DNA of 64,000 nucleotides from Amblyomma americanum (GCF_052857255.1 NC_135497.1:552048113-552112112); one strand, 5' to 3'. Counted from the first letter of the stretch, positions 45,806-57,419 are shown. The notes: generated by a model from the sequence alone, not told the origin. Numbers and translations are program-made.

Positions 45806-46489
45806 TTTCATTTTGTGCAATGAGGAATCCAAGCCAGGATGTGATTCGCCGAGCTCTGACAGTGATTTTTACACTAGAAAGAGAAGCTCTTTGGCAACCA
45901 GAAAGTGTGTGAGCTGGTTAGAAGTCAGTGTGCCTGGCAGTCCACGGGTTAGCATAACAGTCTGTGCAGACAGTGGGGCAAGCATTGTGATGGCAATTCC
46001 AGTGTGCAAGATAGGTATATGATTCAGGCAGCGTTCGATTTATCTGCTCAAATCCAAAATTTTAAGTCTTTCCCCTCTGCACATTAATGGGACAAGAACA
46101 TGTGCAACAATGGGCCGTACGCATTTTCACTCTGTCCACTATGATCAGCAAGTTTCTATGTTAGCAAAGCGTAAGTGCACTGAAAAAAGTTTTTTCCCCA
46201 GAAACACTGCTAATAGTATGAGTCCATATTAACGAGGACTGCACTAATGAGGAATGGCTGTATATGTGAAAGTATGGTTAATTTTTTTAGTTCTGATGAT
46301 GACAAGCAATTAATCTGTGTTATTTTGAATATGAGACTAAAGAAGTACATTTATCTTGCAACTTATGAAGATGATTAGAAGGATGTGTTGTATGGCACAG
46401 CAGTTTGTTGGTTGAAGAATACCGATTGGCTTTACCTGACACCACTTAAAACAGCAGACTGCAAAATGAGCCCTGTAGAGCTGGTAAAG
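45806..46489 (+). other. two candidate exons of unknown gene
   Basis: An open segment, about 45806-46010, follows TTTTAAGCAG and reads CNEESKPGCDSPSSDSDFYT then SVPGSPRVSITVCADSGASI. A second, 46401-46489, lies between GGCACAG and GTATGT and reads VCWLKNTDWLYLTPLKTADC then KMSPVELVK. Both have plausible splice borders and non-repetitive composition but match no family I know. Confidence 0.25.
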
Positions 46490-46559
46490 GTATGTTAGGA
46501 ACAAAGTCGACGGAAAACAGCACCACTACACATAGTAACAATTCTTGCTCTGTTGTCCT

Positions 46560-47500
46560 CCTCCCTTAGCGCAGTTTCAATATGCAAACTTACTGCCGGT
46601 TCACCCGACAGTACACCCGTACCAAGTTTTGTGAAATTTGTAGCACGGTGTACGCATATCTAGTGCATACTGTGCAGATAGCTTCCTGCCTCATCATAGC
46701 TTGGCCCCTCTATGTTTCTTACCCATCATTACCCAGCACCTATGGCCCTATTTATGCCCTTGTCATGTGCTGCAAATCACCAAACACATTTTGTATTCTT
46801 GCCCTGCTAGATTGTTTTGGCCCATTAAGTTGTTTCATCCAAATTGGCAAGCTTTTAGAAAACATTCCTGCAATAGCCAACTTGCTCTTGTTCTTCACGA
46901 CATGCACTTTGACTGATATATCCCCTTCGATGCTTTTCTTCTTGGCTTTGAAAAAGCATGTGATTCCCTTATTTATGTATGGCTTTTTTTGTCGTGCTTT
47001 AACCTGTATCCAATAGCTCTAAACTAGATCCAAGCCAGCCGTCGGCAGATTTCCCTTGCCAATCCTTAAGCATCCTGCCTTTTCCTGCAGTCTTGGATAT
47101 CCCCCAAGGCATTGCCCTTGAGCCTCAGCTTTTTACTGCCTACATTATGGCTTTCCCTTCAGTGTTTTGTTACATGCCTTCACTGATGGCTATATAAAGG
47201 GGTCTGCCATCTTGCAATAAATACCCATGTTTTAGTTCTCCAAAACAACATTTTGCATGCTCTACAATGGCCTGTTTGCTAATGTTACTGAGAATGTGCT
47301 TACGCCTTTTTTTATTGTCAGCAAAACTACATTTTGCCTACTTATAAGGGCTTACTGAGAAAGGTATTTTCACTGGATACTGGTTGAAATACTCAGCCGT
47401 TCACATGGCTCGCAATGTAGCATGGTCTCACCTCATAATGCTTGTACGCCCTCCCACAGCCTAGGATATTTACACCATAACATGTACTTAGCATCGCCGT
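46560..47500 (+). pseudogene. ancient LINE RT fossil
   Basis: In shifting frames: HSCNSQLALVLHDMHFD, then FLLGFEKACDSLIYVWLF (RT motif A region), DIPQGIALEPQLFTAYIMA (GVPQGSxLGPxLFxxYI region) and HAFTDGYIKG where FADD is expected. Order and spacing fit a LINE RT, but catalytic residues are gone and stops are frequent. Confidence 0.45.
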
Positions 47501-50384
47501 CTTCCAAGTTACTTGCGTTCAGATCCCCTGTGTGGCACCATCTGGCACATGGCACAAACCGAACTTAACTAAAATCCTTGAATGAGTTCAGACCTGAGCC
47601 CTTGTTTTATTTGCTCAGACTATTGTTGAAGCTCCAGTTTCATAGCACCAAAAGTGTATCTTCAAATTTCTTCATGTCGGGCAGAAACTGCAGGGTTTTT
47701 TTAAACTTTTTACCATCACATAACCAACTAATCTGTTCTGACTCATCTTTCCTTCTGCACTAGCCGCACAAGTACTGTTGTGCCTCAGTTAGCTCATGCC
47801 ACTGCATTTCAAGATTGATTTTTGTTTTTGCCTCTAAAGGCTGGAATGGCCTTCCACCTCACAAGGCTTACTAGCCTCTTGTCCTTTGAGCTGGTCACTG
47901 CAGAAATCCACCCAGCAAATGATGATGTCCATCCACTGATCAAAGTGATTTCCCCAAGGCAGAGAATATTTGCAATAGGGGAGTAAATATACATTAATGT
48001 CCACCCAAGTGCAGTCATAAGGCCATAAAGAAGAGCTACAAAGCTTTCCTTTGTAGCCGTATGGCTGTGCTTGGATTCTAATGGTTGATTACTTCTACAC
48101 AAAGCTGACCACTCAAGTATTGTCATTTAGTACTGTTTAGGTATAATAAATGTTAAAATAAATCGTTCTAATGAAGTGCTTAGTCGCTTGCTCAGCTCGG
48201 CAAGCCAATACAATGTTCTCTTACGCGTAAGAACTTTCCTCATAATCTATTTCAAGTAATATTGGGGCATATTTACACAATACTTTTGTTGGACGGCATA
48301 CAGTTGCATTTACGCTTACTTGCACACTGTTCAAAAGCTAGGTCTAGCCAACTGAACGTGTGCACTCAAAAGCTAAGCATGCATTATTGTGCCTGTCTAG
48401 GTCAGATTTTTCTTGGTTTCTCTCTCTTATCATCTCTTCAGCTAAGCAACACACTGCCTTCATAACATGGCTCAGTGAGAATGCTACGAATGCATGTTTA
48501 TGCATGTAATTTTTATATATTCAGGATAGTGTTAACAGGGCTGTTGGTTCATCTTGAACACAAAAGCCGTCAACTTCAATCTGCAGCAAAGAGACACCAG
48601 TAAAGACAAAAGTCATCACTGCTTTTCTGTTTTTTTTCGGCTTTCTTCGGCCTAACTTCAAATTGGTCTTTTCCAAGTTTCTGATGCCTATAGATGCCTC
48701 AATTAATTTCATTCTTTCAAAACCAGACTTGCAGTGAAATAGATATATTTTGCTGAAAACGTTGACAGTCAGCAACTAATAGCACACTCTTTTTAAAATT
48801 CAACACATGTTGAGTTGTATAAACATCAGTTAACAGTGAGCAATGCTCACTTTTGCTAGCTAGATTGTGAACTGATCCCCTTTTCATTCAATCAGTCTAC
48901 ATTTTACTAATGAGTGAAAATAACTCTTAAACATTGCTTAAAAGTTGTATCAGAGAACATATGCATATATGCCTGTCACATACTTAAATGGCTCAATTTT
49001 TATTTCATTTTATTGTGCAACATCATAGACCTCATACTGGAAATCCAAGTTTACAAATTCTTCTTGAGATGTTGGTGTTTGCGCGAGATAAGCAGATTAT
49101 AGGGTCATTGTATCCTGTTTCTCTGACTGTACAAAGTATTCTTTCCCAGCCTAAGCCAGGAGCCATTGCAATGTAAGCCCTCCAAATTGGTTCTTGCATT
49201 TCCTCTACCTGTAATCCACTTTACTGGCTCCCACATCTCATTATGTTTATAGTAATAGAAAGACATGTGTAGACTTATGCAATACAAAGGCACCCATATT
49301 GTTTTCCACTCACAGCGACATTTGAGAATGCTTTGGAGTTGAACAAAGTATATGCCAGCTTATTTTGTACATGGCAACAATGACATGGCCTTCAGCAGAA
49401 CTTCCCATACTTGTTTTCAATTCTGTAGTCTGACTTGTGCAACGGCAATATCAGCTCATGAATGTGTGCTAAAGGACTACCTGACGGCCCGCTGTCTCTG
49501 TGGAGAACAAAGCGCCTTGCACTACAACCAAGTGATGCATGTCTAAGCCCCTTTGCAGCCACACAGTGCTATTTCTATTTTGGCTTTAATAATGGACTGA
49601 AAAACAACAAAAATAAGTCACTATTGTTACATTGTCACTGTTCTGTAAAATGTAGAACTGCTTTAATTAGAACTGATTTTACCTGTTCCAAACAACTGGA
49701 AAAGTCATAATTTCTTATGTGCATTTGTGTTTGACTGCAGTGTGCTAAAATGTGAATTTTTAATGCATACACAATTCAGACACACACAACTTATATATTT
49801 AATAGATAAGCATGTCTTTTGCATTAGCAGTGAGCTGGCTGTATACCTAGTTGGGGGTGGGGGGGTTTGTTTACATATTAAAAAGACAACTGTGCAAAAG
49901 ACAGGCCAACAGCCGGCCGATTCGGTCTGCCAAAACCATGTCGTCGTGATGTCTGGCTCTGTCACACTGCGCCGACGAAAACAGTCGGTCGACTGTCGGC
50001 GTCGGCGCCACGTCTCCCACTAGACGGCAGTTGGCCGATGGTTCGCCAACTCCCATGTCACACTAGCGAGACGTGTGAGACCTACCGCCGACTTGGCCCT
50101 TTCTCGTTCTCACTCTTCTTTTGTCATTTCCTGCTATGCGAAATTCATGGGCCTGGACGCTTCATTTTTAACTGTTTTAAATAAATCTCACCATAGTAAA
50201 ACAAACTCTTAACACTCGTGATTATATGAACCTATATTGAGTGCAGCCCAGTACTGAGCGGCACTTATTGCTGGGTCAGAAAGGCATGGCTCGAAAAATA
50301 AATCCAGTCGCTTGCGGGTAAACAGACAAGAGAGATTATTTAAAACTAAAATAATAAAAAGAAGAAAAAATTCCCGACTAAGCG

Positions 50385-50450
50385 GATTCGAACTAGGAAC
50401 CTCTGGAATGCGAAATTACTGCTATACCCACGACACCATGGAGAACAGAG
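50385..50450 (-). other. tRNA-like segment (probable SINE or pseudo-tRNA)
   Basis: The minus strand reads ATGGTGTCGTGGGTATAGCA as a D-arm/A-box-like part and TTCCTAGTTCGAATCCGCTT as T-arm/B box, spaced as in a tRNA. The acceptor stem does not pair well and there is no clean cloverleaf, so it is not called as a functional tRNA. Confidence 0.4.
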
Positions 50451-50699
50451 CAATCCGCGGTTTTCAGAGGTGCTGATAAGAAACACTCAGCAGTGTGACG
50501 ATAGAACTAAAAAGCAGGCGACCCATGTGCGAAAACTCGGCCGGCGCGCTGCACCGGTCGCTGCTTGCGAATTGTAGCCCCACTGCAAGCAGGGACACAC
50601 GGAGCAGCAAGCATCGCTGCGCCGCTCGACTCAAGCACTCGAGCTCAAAGCGTACGCTTTGCCACTCGCAGCGGTCTGATTACTGCTTGGCTTGGTGTT

Positions 50700-51760
50700 G
50701 AAGTTCGCGCCATAAAAGACAAAATAGAAATATTATCAGAAAGACCGCCTGCTATACACGAGCAGCGACAAAGCATGCTTGCGCTAGTAGCGAGATTTCG
50801 GCAACGGCACCGCCTGCGGTCGCGCCAGGCGACGAACTGCGCTGCTGCCTGGCGCAGCACACGCCGCTTCGCGAGTAGCCTGCGCTATAATATCTCTTAA
50901 TATCGCTTTCCTGTTAGCAGTATAATCTTACCATAAACTAAAGTTATGGTCAATTTCCGCGACACCTTCGGCTGCGGAGCCAGCGGACCGCGGCGGGCGA
51001 AAGGCGAGCCGGACCGCAACGGCGGGCCAGCGGCAGCTTGCGAGGCGATTCTGGCGAGAAATTTTGCTCCTATCAGAGTTGTTGCTTTTACCAGCAACTC
51101 GGTGTTGATCAACGATCCTCAGGAATGATACATTTGGCACATTTCTCTGTCTGAGCGTTTATTGCTTACGTCAAAAACAATCTTAAGCTGATTTTTATTA
51201 CGGCGGCGTACGGTATCCAGGCTGGCCTGCCGGCGAGCAGGCTCGGTTTACTTCACGTTCGCACCAAAAAAGACAAAACAGCCATGCTATCAGAAAGGCC
51301 GCCTGCTATATTCGAGCAACGACAGCATGCCTGCAAAACAGCCGCGCTTTCGTCAACGACGCCGCCTGCGGCAGCTCCAGTGCGACGAACTGCGCTGCTT
51401 CCCGGCTGCCGTGCTCGTCGCTAAGCCTAGCTGGTTTCGCATCGATGCCGCAGCTCAGGGCGCTTTGGAACTAGCCAGCGCCGTAATAAAGAAACTTCTC
51501 TAGTCACCCCTTTACTGCCAACCTGTCCCATAATAAAAAAAGTTATGCTCGATTTCCGCGACGCCTTCAGCAGCGGATCTAGCAGACGTCAGGCGAGCCA
51601 CACGAAGCAGCAGCAGCAGCTGGCGGCTGAAATTTGCTTGTATCGTAGTTATCACATCAACCAGCACCTTCGCATTGGCCAACGATCCTCAGTAATGATA
51701 CTTTTTGAACATTCATCTATCCCAGAGCTTGTTATGAACTTAAACAAACAGCACTAGAGC
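50700..51760 (+). repeat. diverged direct repeat, two units
   Basis: Unit 1 (about 50700-51125) and unit 2 (about 51250-51700) share ordered blocks: AAAGACAAAA, ATCAGAAAG.CCGCCTGCTAT, GACGAACTGCGCTGCT, AAAGTTATG.TC.ATTTCCGCG and CCAACGATCCTCAG-type ends. A third, inverted piece lies at 52540-52760 in the next element. Confidence 0.6.
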
Positions 51761-52022
51761 GGAATCGTGTTCGTGTCTGGTGAATGTTTTAGCTCGGCGA
51801 CCGATCTCGCGTCGACACGGTCGGCAGTCTGGGTTTGTCGGCGTCGCGGGCGTCAAAGCACGTCACACTACGGAGACATCTGGTCGTCGGACGCGTTGGT
51901 GTCGTTGTCGGCCTAGTGTGACAGGTTGGTCTGCCACAGACACGGTGTGCCGACCCGGTCGGCCGATCATCGTTGTCGTGTCTGCATCGGCGTCGCGTCG
52001 AACTAGTGTGACAGGCCCCTTA

Positions 52023-52938
52023 GGGCTCATTCACACTTGAGAGTCGCAGAGGTCGCGCGACCAGCAGTCGCCTGCGACTACACCGAAGTTCGACAACACC
52101 GATGTTCACACTTGGAAAGGCGACCTGCGGGTCGCCTTCTCGTTTGAAATGAGAACTCTTGGGAATGACGCCGTTCGCGCGCTTTCGAGAGTTTCGTCTG
52201 CTTTGGCCGCGTCTCCTGCGCTCGCGCTTGGCACTCGAAAGTGCTCTGGTCACTCGATATTAGCAATTGGCTGCGACGACCTGAGCGGAGAGGAGGATAT
52301 AGCGGCAATGTGCACCGCGGCCGTACAAGCGGCCTGCCAGCCAGCCTGAATGCCGGCCGCTAGCATCAGAAAAATGCGCTAGTATGTTGTTTGTTCGCGT
52401 TCATACCATGCTCTGGGAAGTCGAAATTCAAAAATGAATCAGTTTTGAAGGTCGTTGGCCAATACCGAGCTGCTGGATACAAGCAAATTTCTTCTCATAG
52501 CCGCTTTGCTGCTGTTGCCCAAAGCGGCTCGATCGCCTGGCGTCTGTTTCTCCGCTCCTGAAGGCGTCGCGGAAATCGAGCATATTTTTATATCATCATG
52601 AGACGGGGTTCACAATAAATCCGTAGCGAAAGTAGCATCTTGGTTACAGCGCTGGTCAGTTCCGAAACGCCCTCAGCTGCGGCATCGATGTGAAACCGGC
52701 TAGGCTTAGTGACGAATACGGCAGCTCGGCGCACCCGCGAGCGGCGTCGTTGCCGAAAGGTCGGATCGCTCGCTGATTGGTTCAGCGGTTTGCGACTCGC
52801 AGTCGCGAGGCTGCAAAATCGAGCAGCGAGCGACCGGCCCGCGACTGTCGCTTTTTGACCAACGCGACCGTTTGCGACTGTCGCATTTCGACCAAAACGG
52901 TCGCGCGACCTCTGCGACTCTCAAGTGTGAATGGGCCC
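52023..52938. mobile_element. 916-bp MITE with TTA target duplication
   Basis: The left end GGGCTCATTCACACTTGAGA and right end TCTCAAGTGTGAATGGGCCC are inverted repeats; homology continues with GTCGCAGAGGTCGCGCGACC. TTA at 52020-52022 and 52939-52941. The size, ends and TTA fit a PIF/Harbinger-type non-autonomous element. No coding. Confidence 0.75.
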
Positions 52939-53673
52939 TTAGGAAAGGCTGCAAGTGCCATTATTTTTTTCTCTGTCAGCAGTGCATTAACACTGCAGTG
53001 TGCAATTTTGAATAACTGACTAAAATATTAAGTATGTAATCTGAACTATTTGAAAAACGTGATTATCCCGGTTATAATTACGGTCGGTTGATAGCAGCCT
53101 GTACTGTGTCCTGGCCATATATATGGTGAATTCGCAATAAGAATTGCGTCGTTGTTCTGAAATCCTGAGGGTTGCCTAACTTTCAGAGGGGGCAGCCTTC
53201 TGTTATTTTCGCAAATTGTCGACCGTTGTGAAAACATCGCGATCAAACGAGGAAGAGTTCGCGATCGCGATATTTTTTGGTGTCTTGGATATAAATGGTC
53301 TACATGTCGTTTCCCACACATATCACAGCCGACCACGATTGTACCTTCGACGAAAATCCTGCGGCAAAAAAAAAAAAGCGTTCACGGAACTTATGTCTCG
53401 ATTACGCCGCAATTAATACGGGCTATCCCTACTGCAAGATATCTGCGCGTTTTTCTACAAGCATGCATGCCTGTACCGCCGCACGTGATTAGACGACAGG
53501 CACTGCCGGGCGCGCCAATCGGAAAGCTGGGACCATCCGCCTCGCTCGCAAGCGCCAAAGTGATCGTACAACACCTTTCCGCCTCACGTCCGCCTGGCGG
53601 CCGAAAACTGGCGGACCGCTCGCGAAGCGCACGAGGCGGAAGGCGCTCCGAAACGATCGTACAACGGCCCTTA

Positions 53674-53801
53674 ACGCTGTGTCGTCCCTACCCTTTGTCC
53701 CTCGAGTGCGAACCCCTCCGCGGTTAGCGAGCGGGAACGCTGCATCCGCGGAGTGGGAGTGCGGGCGGGGCGAAAGGCTTTGTTTCCCCCGTATTTCCAC
53801 A
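53674..53801 (+). repeat. right part of the split 5' LTR
   Basis: Matches 55688-55815 (ACGCTGTGTCGTCCCT ... TCCACA). It continues the LTR interrupted at 43509. Confidence 0.85.
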
Positions 53802-55110
53802 ATGGCGTCCCAACGTGCGGCAAGCTCTTGGGACGAGGGACGGCAGTCAGTTCGGTTCGTGGAATGCCCGCCCGGATTTGGAACAGCGTTAGGCCTGAAC
53901 CGAATTCGGAGTTGCTAGCAAGGCGAAGATGCTTTCTTGACAGCGAGATGAGCGTAATAGCAGCATGGGAGGATTGCCGTGCATGCTAAGCTTTTGATGA
54001 GCACTTCATCGGTACACCTGTGGAAGGTGAACCTACGAGGTCCGCTCATGGAGAGCGAGACCGAGACGCCCACGGAGAACAGCAAGCCAGAAGCGAGTGA
54101 ATGCGGAAGCCTGGAGGGTGGCCCGATTTTTCTTGTACATAGTTGTAAATATTCTCTGTTCTGTCTCTTTGGCTCTGGGAGCCGGGTGCCGTAGTCAGCT
54201 GTTTTGGATTGCAGTCGTGATTACAGGAAAAGCACCGGGGCGCTGCGACACCGCGGGAAGCGGTAGGCGCCGTTCGCGTTAGGGCCACCTTGGCAGAAAC
54301 GTATCTCCTCGTGGCGTTGTGTTCTAGCTATTGTCCTTGGCCCTTTGTTGGCACCCGGAAGTGTAAGAGCGAGTAGGCCTAAGGCTCTTCGGGAGCTGCC
54401 TGTCGCTTTTGCGAGGACACAGTCGTACCGTGGCACAAGCACGCGCAAACGGGCTTGCTTGTTGTATATATAACCTCGCTAGAGCCGAGAGGTCTCGCTC
54501 AACTACAGAAAGCTGACTTTGTTCGAACGAACTTACTTTTTTGGGCTGCGAAGCGAATTTATAATTTCGCGGAACCAGAGACGCTAACGCAGCTCAAGTG
54601 AGCTTAACATCACCATGCCGGAAAGCGAACCGCGAATGTGCTTCGTCCGAAGAGAGCCAGCTACGTTCAAATGAACCGAGCGTTTGGGCGGTGCCGGATA
54701 GGATTGTTTGGCACTTGCATTACTCCGCATTTTACCAAATGGTGAGTTTACGCGGTCTCCATTGTTTTTGCTGCAAACTTTTGGAGATCCTAGGAGCGAT
54801 ATGCAGAGTTGAAGAGAAGCTGCCCCGGCCTGCTGTCCATTGTATGGGTCTCTGCCTGCTGCCTTGCGGCCATGAGTCATCGAGCTGCAGAGTCTCCGGC
54901 GAGCAGTTTGCAGCGGCTACGAGAGGGGGGGCCAGCCCCTCTACCTTCCAACAAAGGACGGGTGCCCGGTGACCTTGCTGCTCATCGGATGACCCCGGCA
55001 CCCCGCCTGTACGAGCTGTCTTGCAGTCATCATCGCAACGCTCGTGGCCCCTTCGTCGATGGCATCCATGGACGGGTTCAACCGTAGGCCGACATTTAAG
55101 GAGGGAGGGA
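53802..55110 (+). other. internal region of the non-autonomous LTR element
   Basis: 1.3 kb with no gag, protease, integrase or RT signature on either strand. Short frames (for example from ATG 53802-53804 region, MASQRAASSWDEGRQSV) are not recognised. The polypurine tract AAGGAGGGAGGGA (about 55098-55110) ends it. Confidence 0.7.
53803..53820 (+). promoter_or_regulatory. primer binding site
   Basis: TGGCGTCCCAACGTGCGG begins one base after the 5' LTR and resembles the TGGCGCCCAACGTGGG-type sites of many LTR elements. Confidence 0.6.
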
Positions 55111-55815
55111 TGTGGAGAACCTGTTTCCCCCCTCCGTTTCGATGCGGCCTATCTTCATCGTCGGCCGTCGGGACGGACAGCCCCCGGCTGGGCGAGGAGG
55201 GAAGTCTCCCTCATGGGGGAAAGGGAACGGCGACGGGAGCGCCACCTTGTAGGTTACGCGGAATTCTGCGGAACCGGAGAGAGGCCCTTCGGTATCCGGC
55301 CAGCGTCGTGAGCGGTTGGAGCCGCACGCTCTCGTCACCTTCCGCGGCAAGCACACGGGGATCCGTTGTGCTTTGCCGCTGGACTTCTGGTTCCAGGCAA
55401 CGAAACGAGCGCAGCAAACGCGCGCTCTGGTCGCCTTCCCCGGCAAATGCTAGGGAATGGCTTTGCCTCAAGAATGCGGCGCGCACGGGAGTACCCGGCG
55501 GCCATTATCGGCGCATACAAACGTTCGCCGCCGATTCCTCCGAAGTCGCGCCCCTGTCCCAGCCGGTATGTCGGAAGTCCTTCTTACGTAGCCTTCTATT
55601 TCCGAGGAATGCCTCGTTGATGTTTTGTAGCTAGCTGGCCCGCTCTGTGTATGAATTGCAAGTGTAATAAATAGCATATGAGTGTTAACGCTGTGTCGTC
55701 CCTTCCCTTTGTCCCTCGAGCACGAACCCCATCCGCGGTTAGCGAGCGGGAACGCTGCATCCGCGGAGTGGGAGTGCGGGCGGGGCGGAAGGCTGTCCCC
55801 CACAATATTTCCACA
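55111..55815 (+). repeat. intact 3' LTR (705 bp)
   Basis: Starts TGTGGAGAACC right after the polypurine tract, ends TTTCCACA, then ATGC. It includes AATAAATAGCATATG, a possible polyadenylation signal at about 55667-55672. Frames on both strands here (for example 55044-55634) are LTR shadows. Confidence 0.9.
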
Positions 55816-56204
55816 ATGCTGACAGTAGAGCGGTTGCAACACTATGCTTTGATTTTGTACAGCAGCACTTTTGCGTATTTGCAGTATGAACTCTCTATTA
55901 CTGCATTATGCGAAGTGGCAATTTGCAGGCCGAATTTGCCTGCAAAGAATGGAAGTACCACTGTGTGGTTGTAATTTGTGATGTAAATTTCTATTCATTG
56001 CTTCCAACAGCAAAGCACAGCCTGACTGCTTGTTCATCGCAAATCGCATGCAAGTTAAAAGCCTGAAAGCATGAAATTGGAGGTTGATATTTGTTACGTT
56101 GTGAATGCTTGGTTTGTGTATTGCAATATACTAGTCACTGTTGAAGTTACTTTAAGATGAGGGACACTAATTCATTACAACATGAATGTGATTTTTACAT
56201 GAAG

Positions 56205-56676
56205 TTATGGAAGAGAGTCAGAAGCAAAAGCCCGTGCCTAGTACAAGAAAACAAAGACCACGGACGTTGTGGAATGTGGCCTTATCATCCGGCCTGCCAC
56301 TTCATGGCTTGGAGCCAGCCCTGATGGCATAATTCCAGACTCGGACACAGTGCTGGAAATAAAGTGCCCGACACCACTGACTGTGCAAAAGCATGGTAGC
56401 CTTGATGCCCTGTTTAAGAGCGGAAAATATGACGTGATTAAGAAGGAGAACAAACTCACACTCAGCAAGGCCGGGAAGAACAGATATTACCTGCAAGTAC
56501 AGTTGCAGCTGTTCTGCTGCGAGAGAAGTCGGTGCGACTTCGTGATTTGGGCACCGAACGAGGCATATATTATCGAGGTGCCCTATGACAAGGAGTTCAT
56601 AAGTAAGCAAGTGGCACATCTTGAGGACTTCTATTTTTCACACCTGCTGCCAGCAGTTGTTGACAGCAAGCAATGA
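56205..56676 (+). other. YqaJ catalytic exon
   Basis: Starts after ACATGAAG; codons Y-G-R-E-S-E continue the previous exon. It contains GLIIRPATSWLGASPDGII (catalytic Asp), VLEIKCPTPL (catalytic E-x-K) and RYYLQVQLQLFCC (conserved Gln helix), and ends at TAA-type stop 56674-56676 after VVDSKQ. TAG at 56239 lies upstream of all catalytic residues. Confidence 0.8.
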
Positions 56677-57419
56677 ACACATTTCTATTGGAATAAATTT
56701 ACAAGATTTGACTAATTGTCTTGTCATTAAGACAATTTGACCCGGTTTATTTGTGCATGCAACATCAGAATTATCAAATACATCTCTGAACATACAACAA
56801 AACAAAAGCAGGCATAGAACAAAAACCAACAGGCTCGTACCCTCACCTGGTACTGAACATTTCTCATCATCCCAAAGTGAACACAGGGAGTACAAGCAGT
56901 AAATCTTCAAAGAATGACATCTCCAATATGGTATCAACAAAGGTTTCCATCGGGCAAGCCAATGCAGAAACTCCCCAACATAACTTTCCATTGCATTTTA
57001 AAAATCCACATAAACGTCGCACCTACACTGTACACACAGCCGCAAAGCAAGTGCCCCTAAGCGCACCAGCAAGACAATGAAATAGGCTCAGAACATCAAC
57101 CTTGGCAGCTCGAACGTGCTTTGCAAGTGATTCCAACTTCAGTTCCTCAAGGAGGAAGAGTGCTTTAGAGTTTGCTCTTCCTGGACAAAAGGTAGCGGAC
57201 CTGAAATTGCTGACAAACACTTTGGTAATCAGACGGCATGAAAAAAAGGCTCCAACGCGAGTTGTTTGTAGCAGCTAAGATAGCTCAGAGCCATCAGTGA
57301 AATAGCTAGCAAAATACCTGAATAGCATATCTCTGACAGATATTCTTAGGGTCATCAGCAGCAGCCTGCCAGTACATCAGCATGCTTGAGTTAATTACAT
57401 AAGAGTTGTATCTTGGAAG

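Larger units (their letters stand above)
49900..52019. mobile_element. MITE-like element with GTCACACTAG-rich ends
   Basis: The right end (51840-52019) and left end (about 49905-50090) share inverted words such as CGGCCGA..CGGTC..CC and CTGTCACACT.GCCGAC. The right end finishes CTAGTGTGACAGGCCCC before TTA (52020-52022). The left boundary is blurred. The interior holds a tRNA-like segment and duplicated blocks. Confidence 0.5.
43510..53670. mobile_element. 10.2-kb PIF/Harbinger-like element (TTA target duplication)
   Basis: Terminal inverted repeats: GGGCCGTTGTACGATCGTTT at 43510, and the reverse complement of the same at the right end (…ACGATCGTACAACGGCCC, ending 53670). Identity continues for about 40 bp (CGGAGCGCCTTCCGCCTCGT). 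TTA flanks both sides (43507-43509 and 53671-53673), and the uninterrupted 3' LTR has a single TTA there, proving the insertion. TTA target duplications are typical of PIF/Harbinger. No transposase or Myb-like gene is visible inside, so it is non-autonomous. The interior holds a promoter-like cluster, possible exons, a LINE fossil and two smaller elements. Confidence 0.75.
42930..55815 (+). mobile_element. non-autonomous LTR retrotransposon with 5' LTR split by a 10.2-kb insertion
   Basis: 5' LTR = 42930-43509 plus 53674-53801; 3' LTR = 55111-55815. LTRs begin TGTGGA and end TCCACA. Flanks share ATGC (42926-42929 and 55816-55819), a 4-bp target duplication. A primer binding site and a polypurine tract are in the right places. 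The internal part (53802-55110) is only 1.3 kb and has no gag or pol, so it must be moved by proteins from another element. Removing 43510-53670 and one TTA gives an LTR of the same length as the 3' copy. Confidence 0.85.
35345..56676 (+). pseudogene. SWIM zinc finger-YqaJ nuclease gene, spliced, two nonsense codons
   Basis: Exons placed: 35345-35399; 41092-about 41660; 42348 (or 42356)-42606; 56205-56676. A possible extra exon lies at 41947-42113. Exon 1 starts at ATG (MDAGWVDDTKLWPKLQRP) and ends one base into a codon before GTAAGT; exon 2 after TTTATTTCAG supplies the other two, giving R-P-F-V-Y-N in frame. The 42606/56205 junction likewise restores S-T-R-Y-G-R-E. Exon 2 carries the SWIM finger, the later exons the YqaJ nuclease. 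Stops: TGA 41439-41441 just after the SWIM motif and TAG 56239-56241 in YqaJ. Such proteins degrade or process DNA ends like phage lambda exonuclease, here probably an accessory protein of the transposon. Intron sizes (5.7 and 13.6 kb) are inflated by insertions. Confidence 0.7.

Noticed and set aside
55044..55634. A 196-codon plus frame over the 3' LTR
   Set aside because: LTR sequence with no domain; frame openness comes from GC-rich composition.
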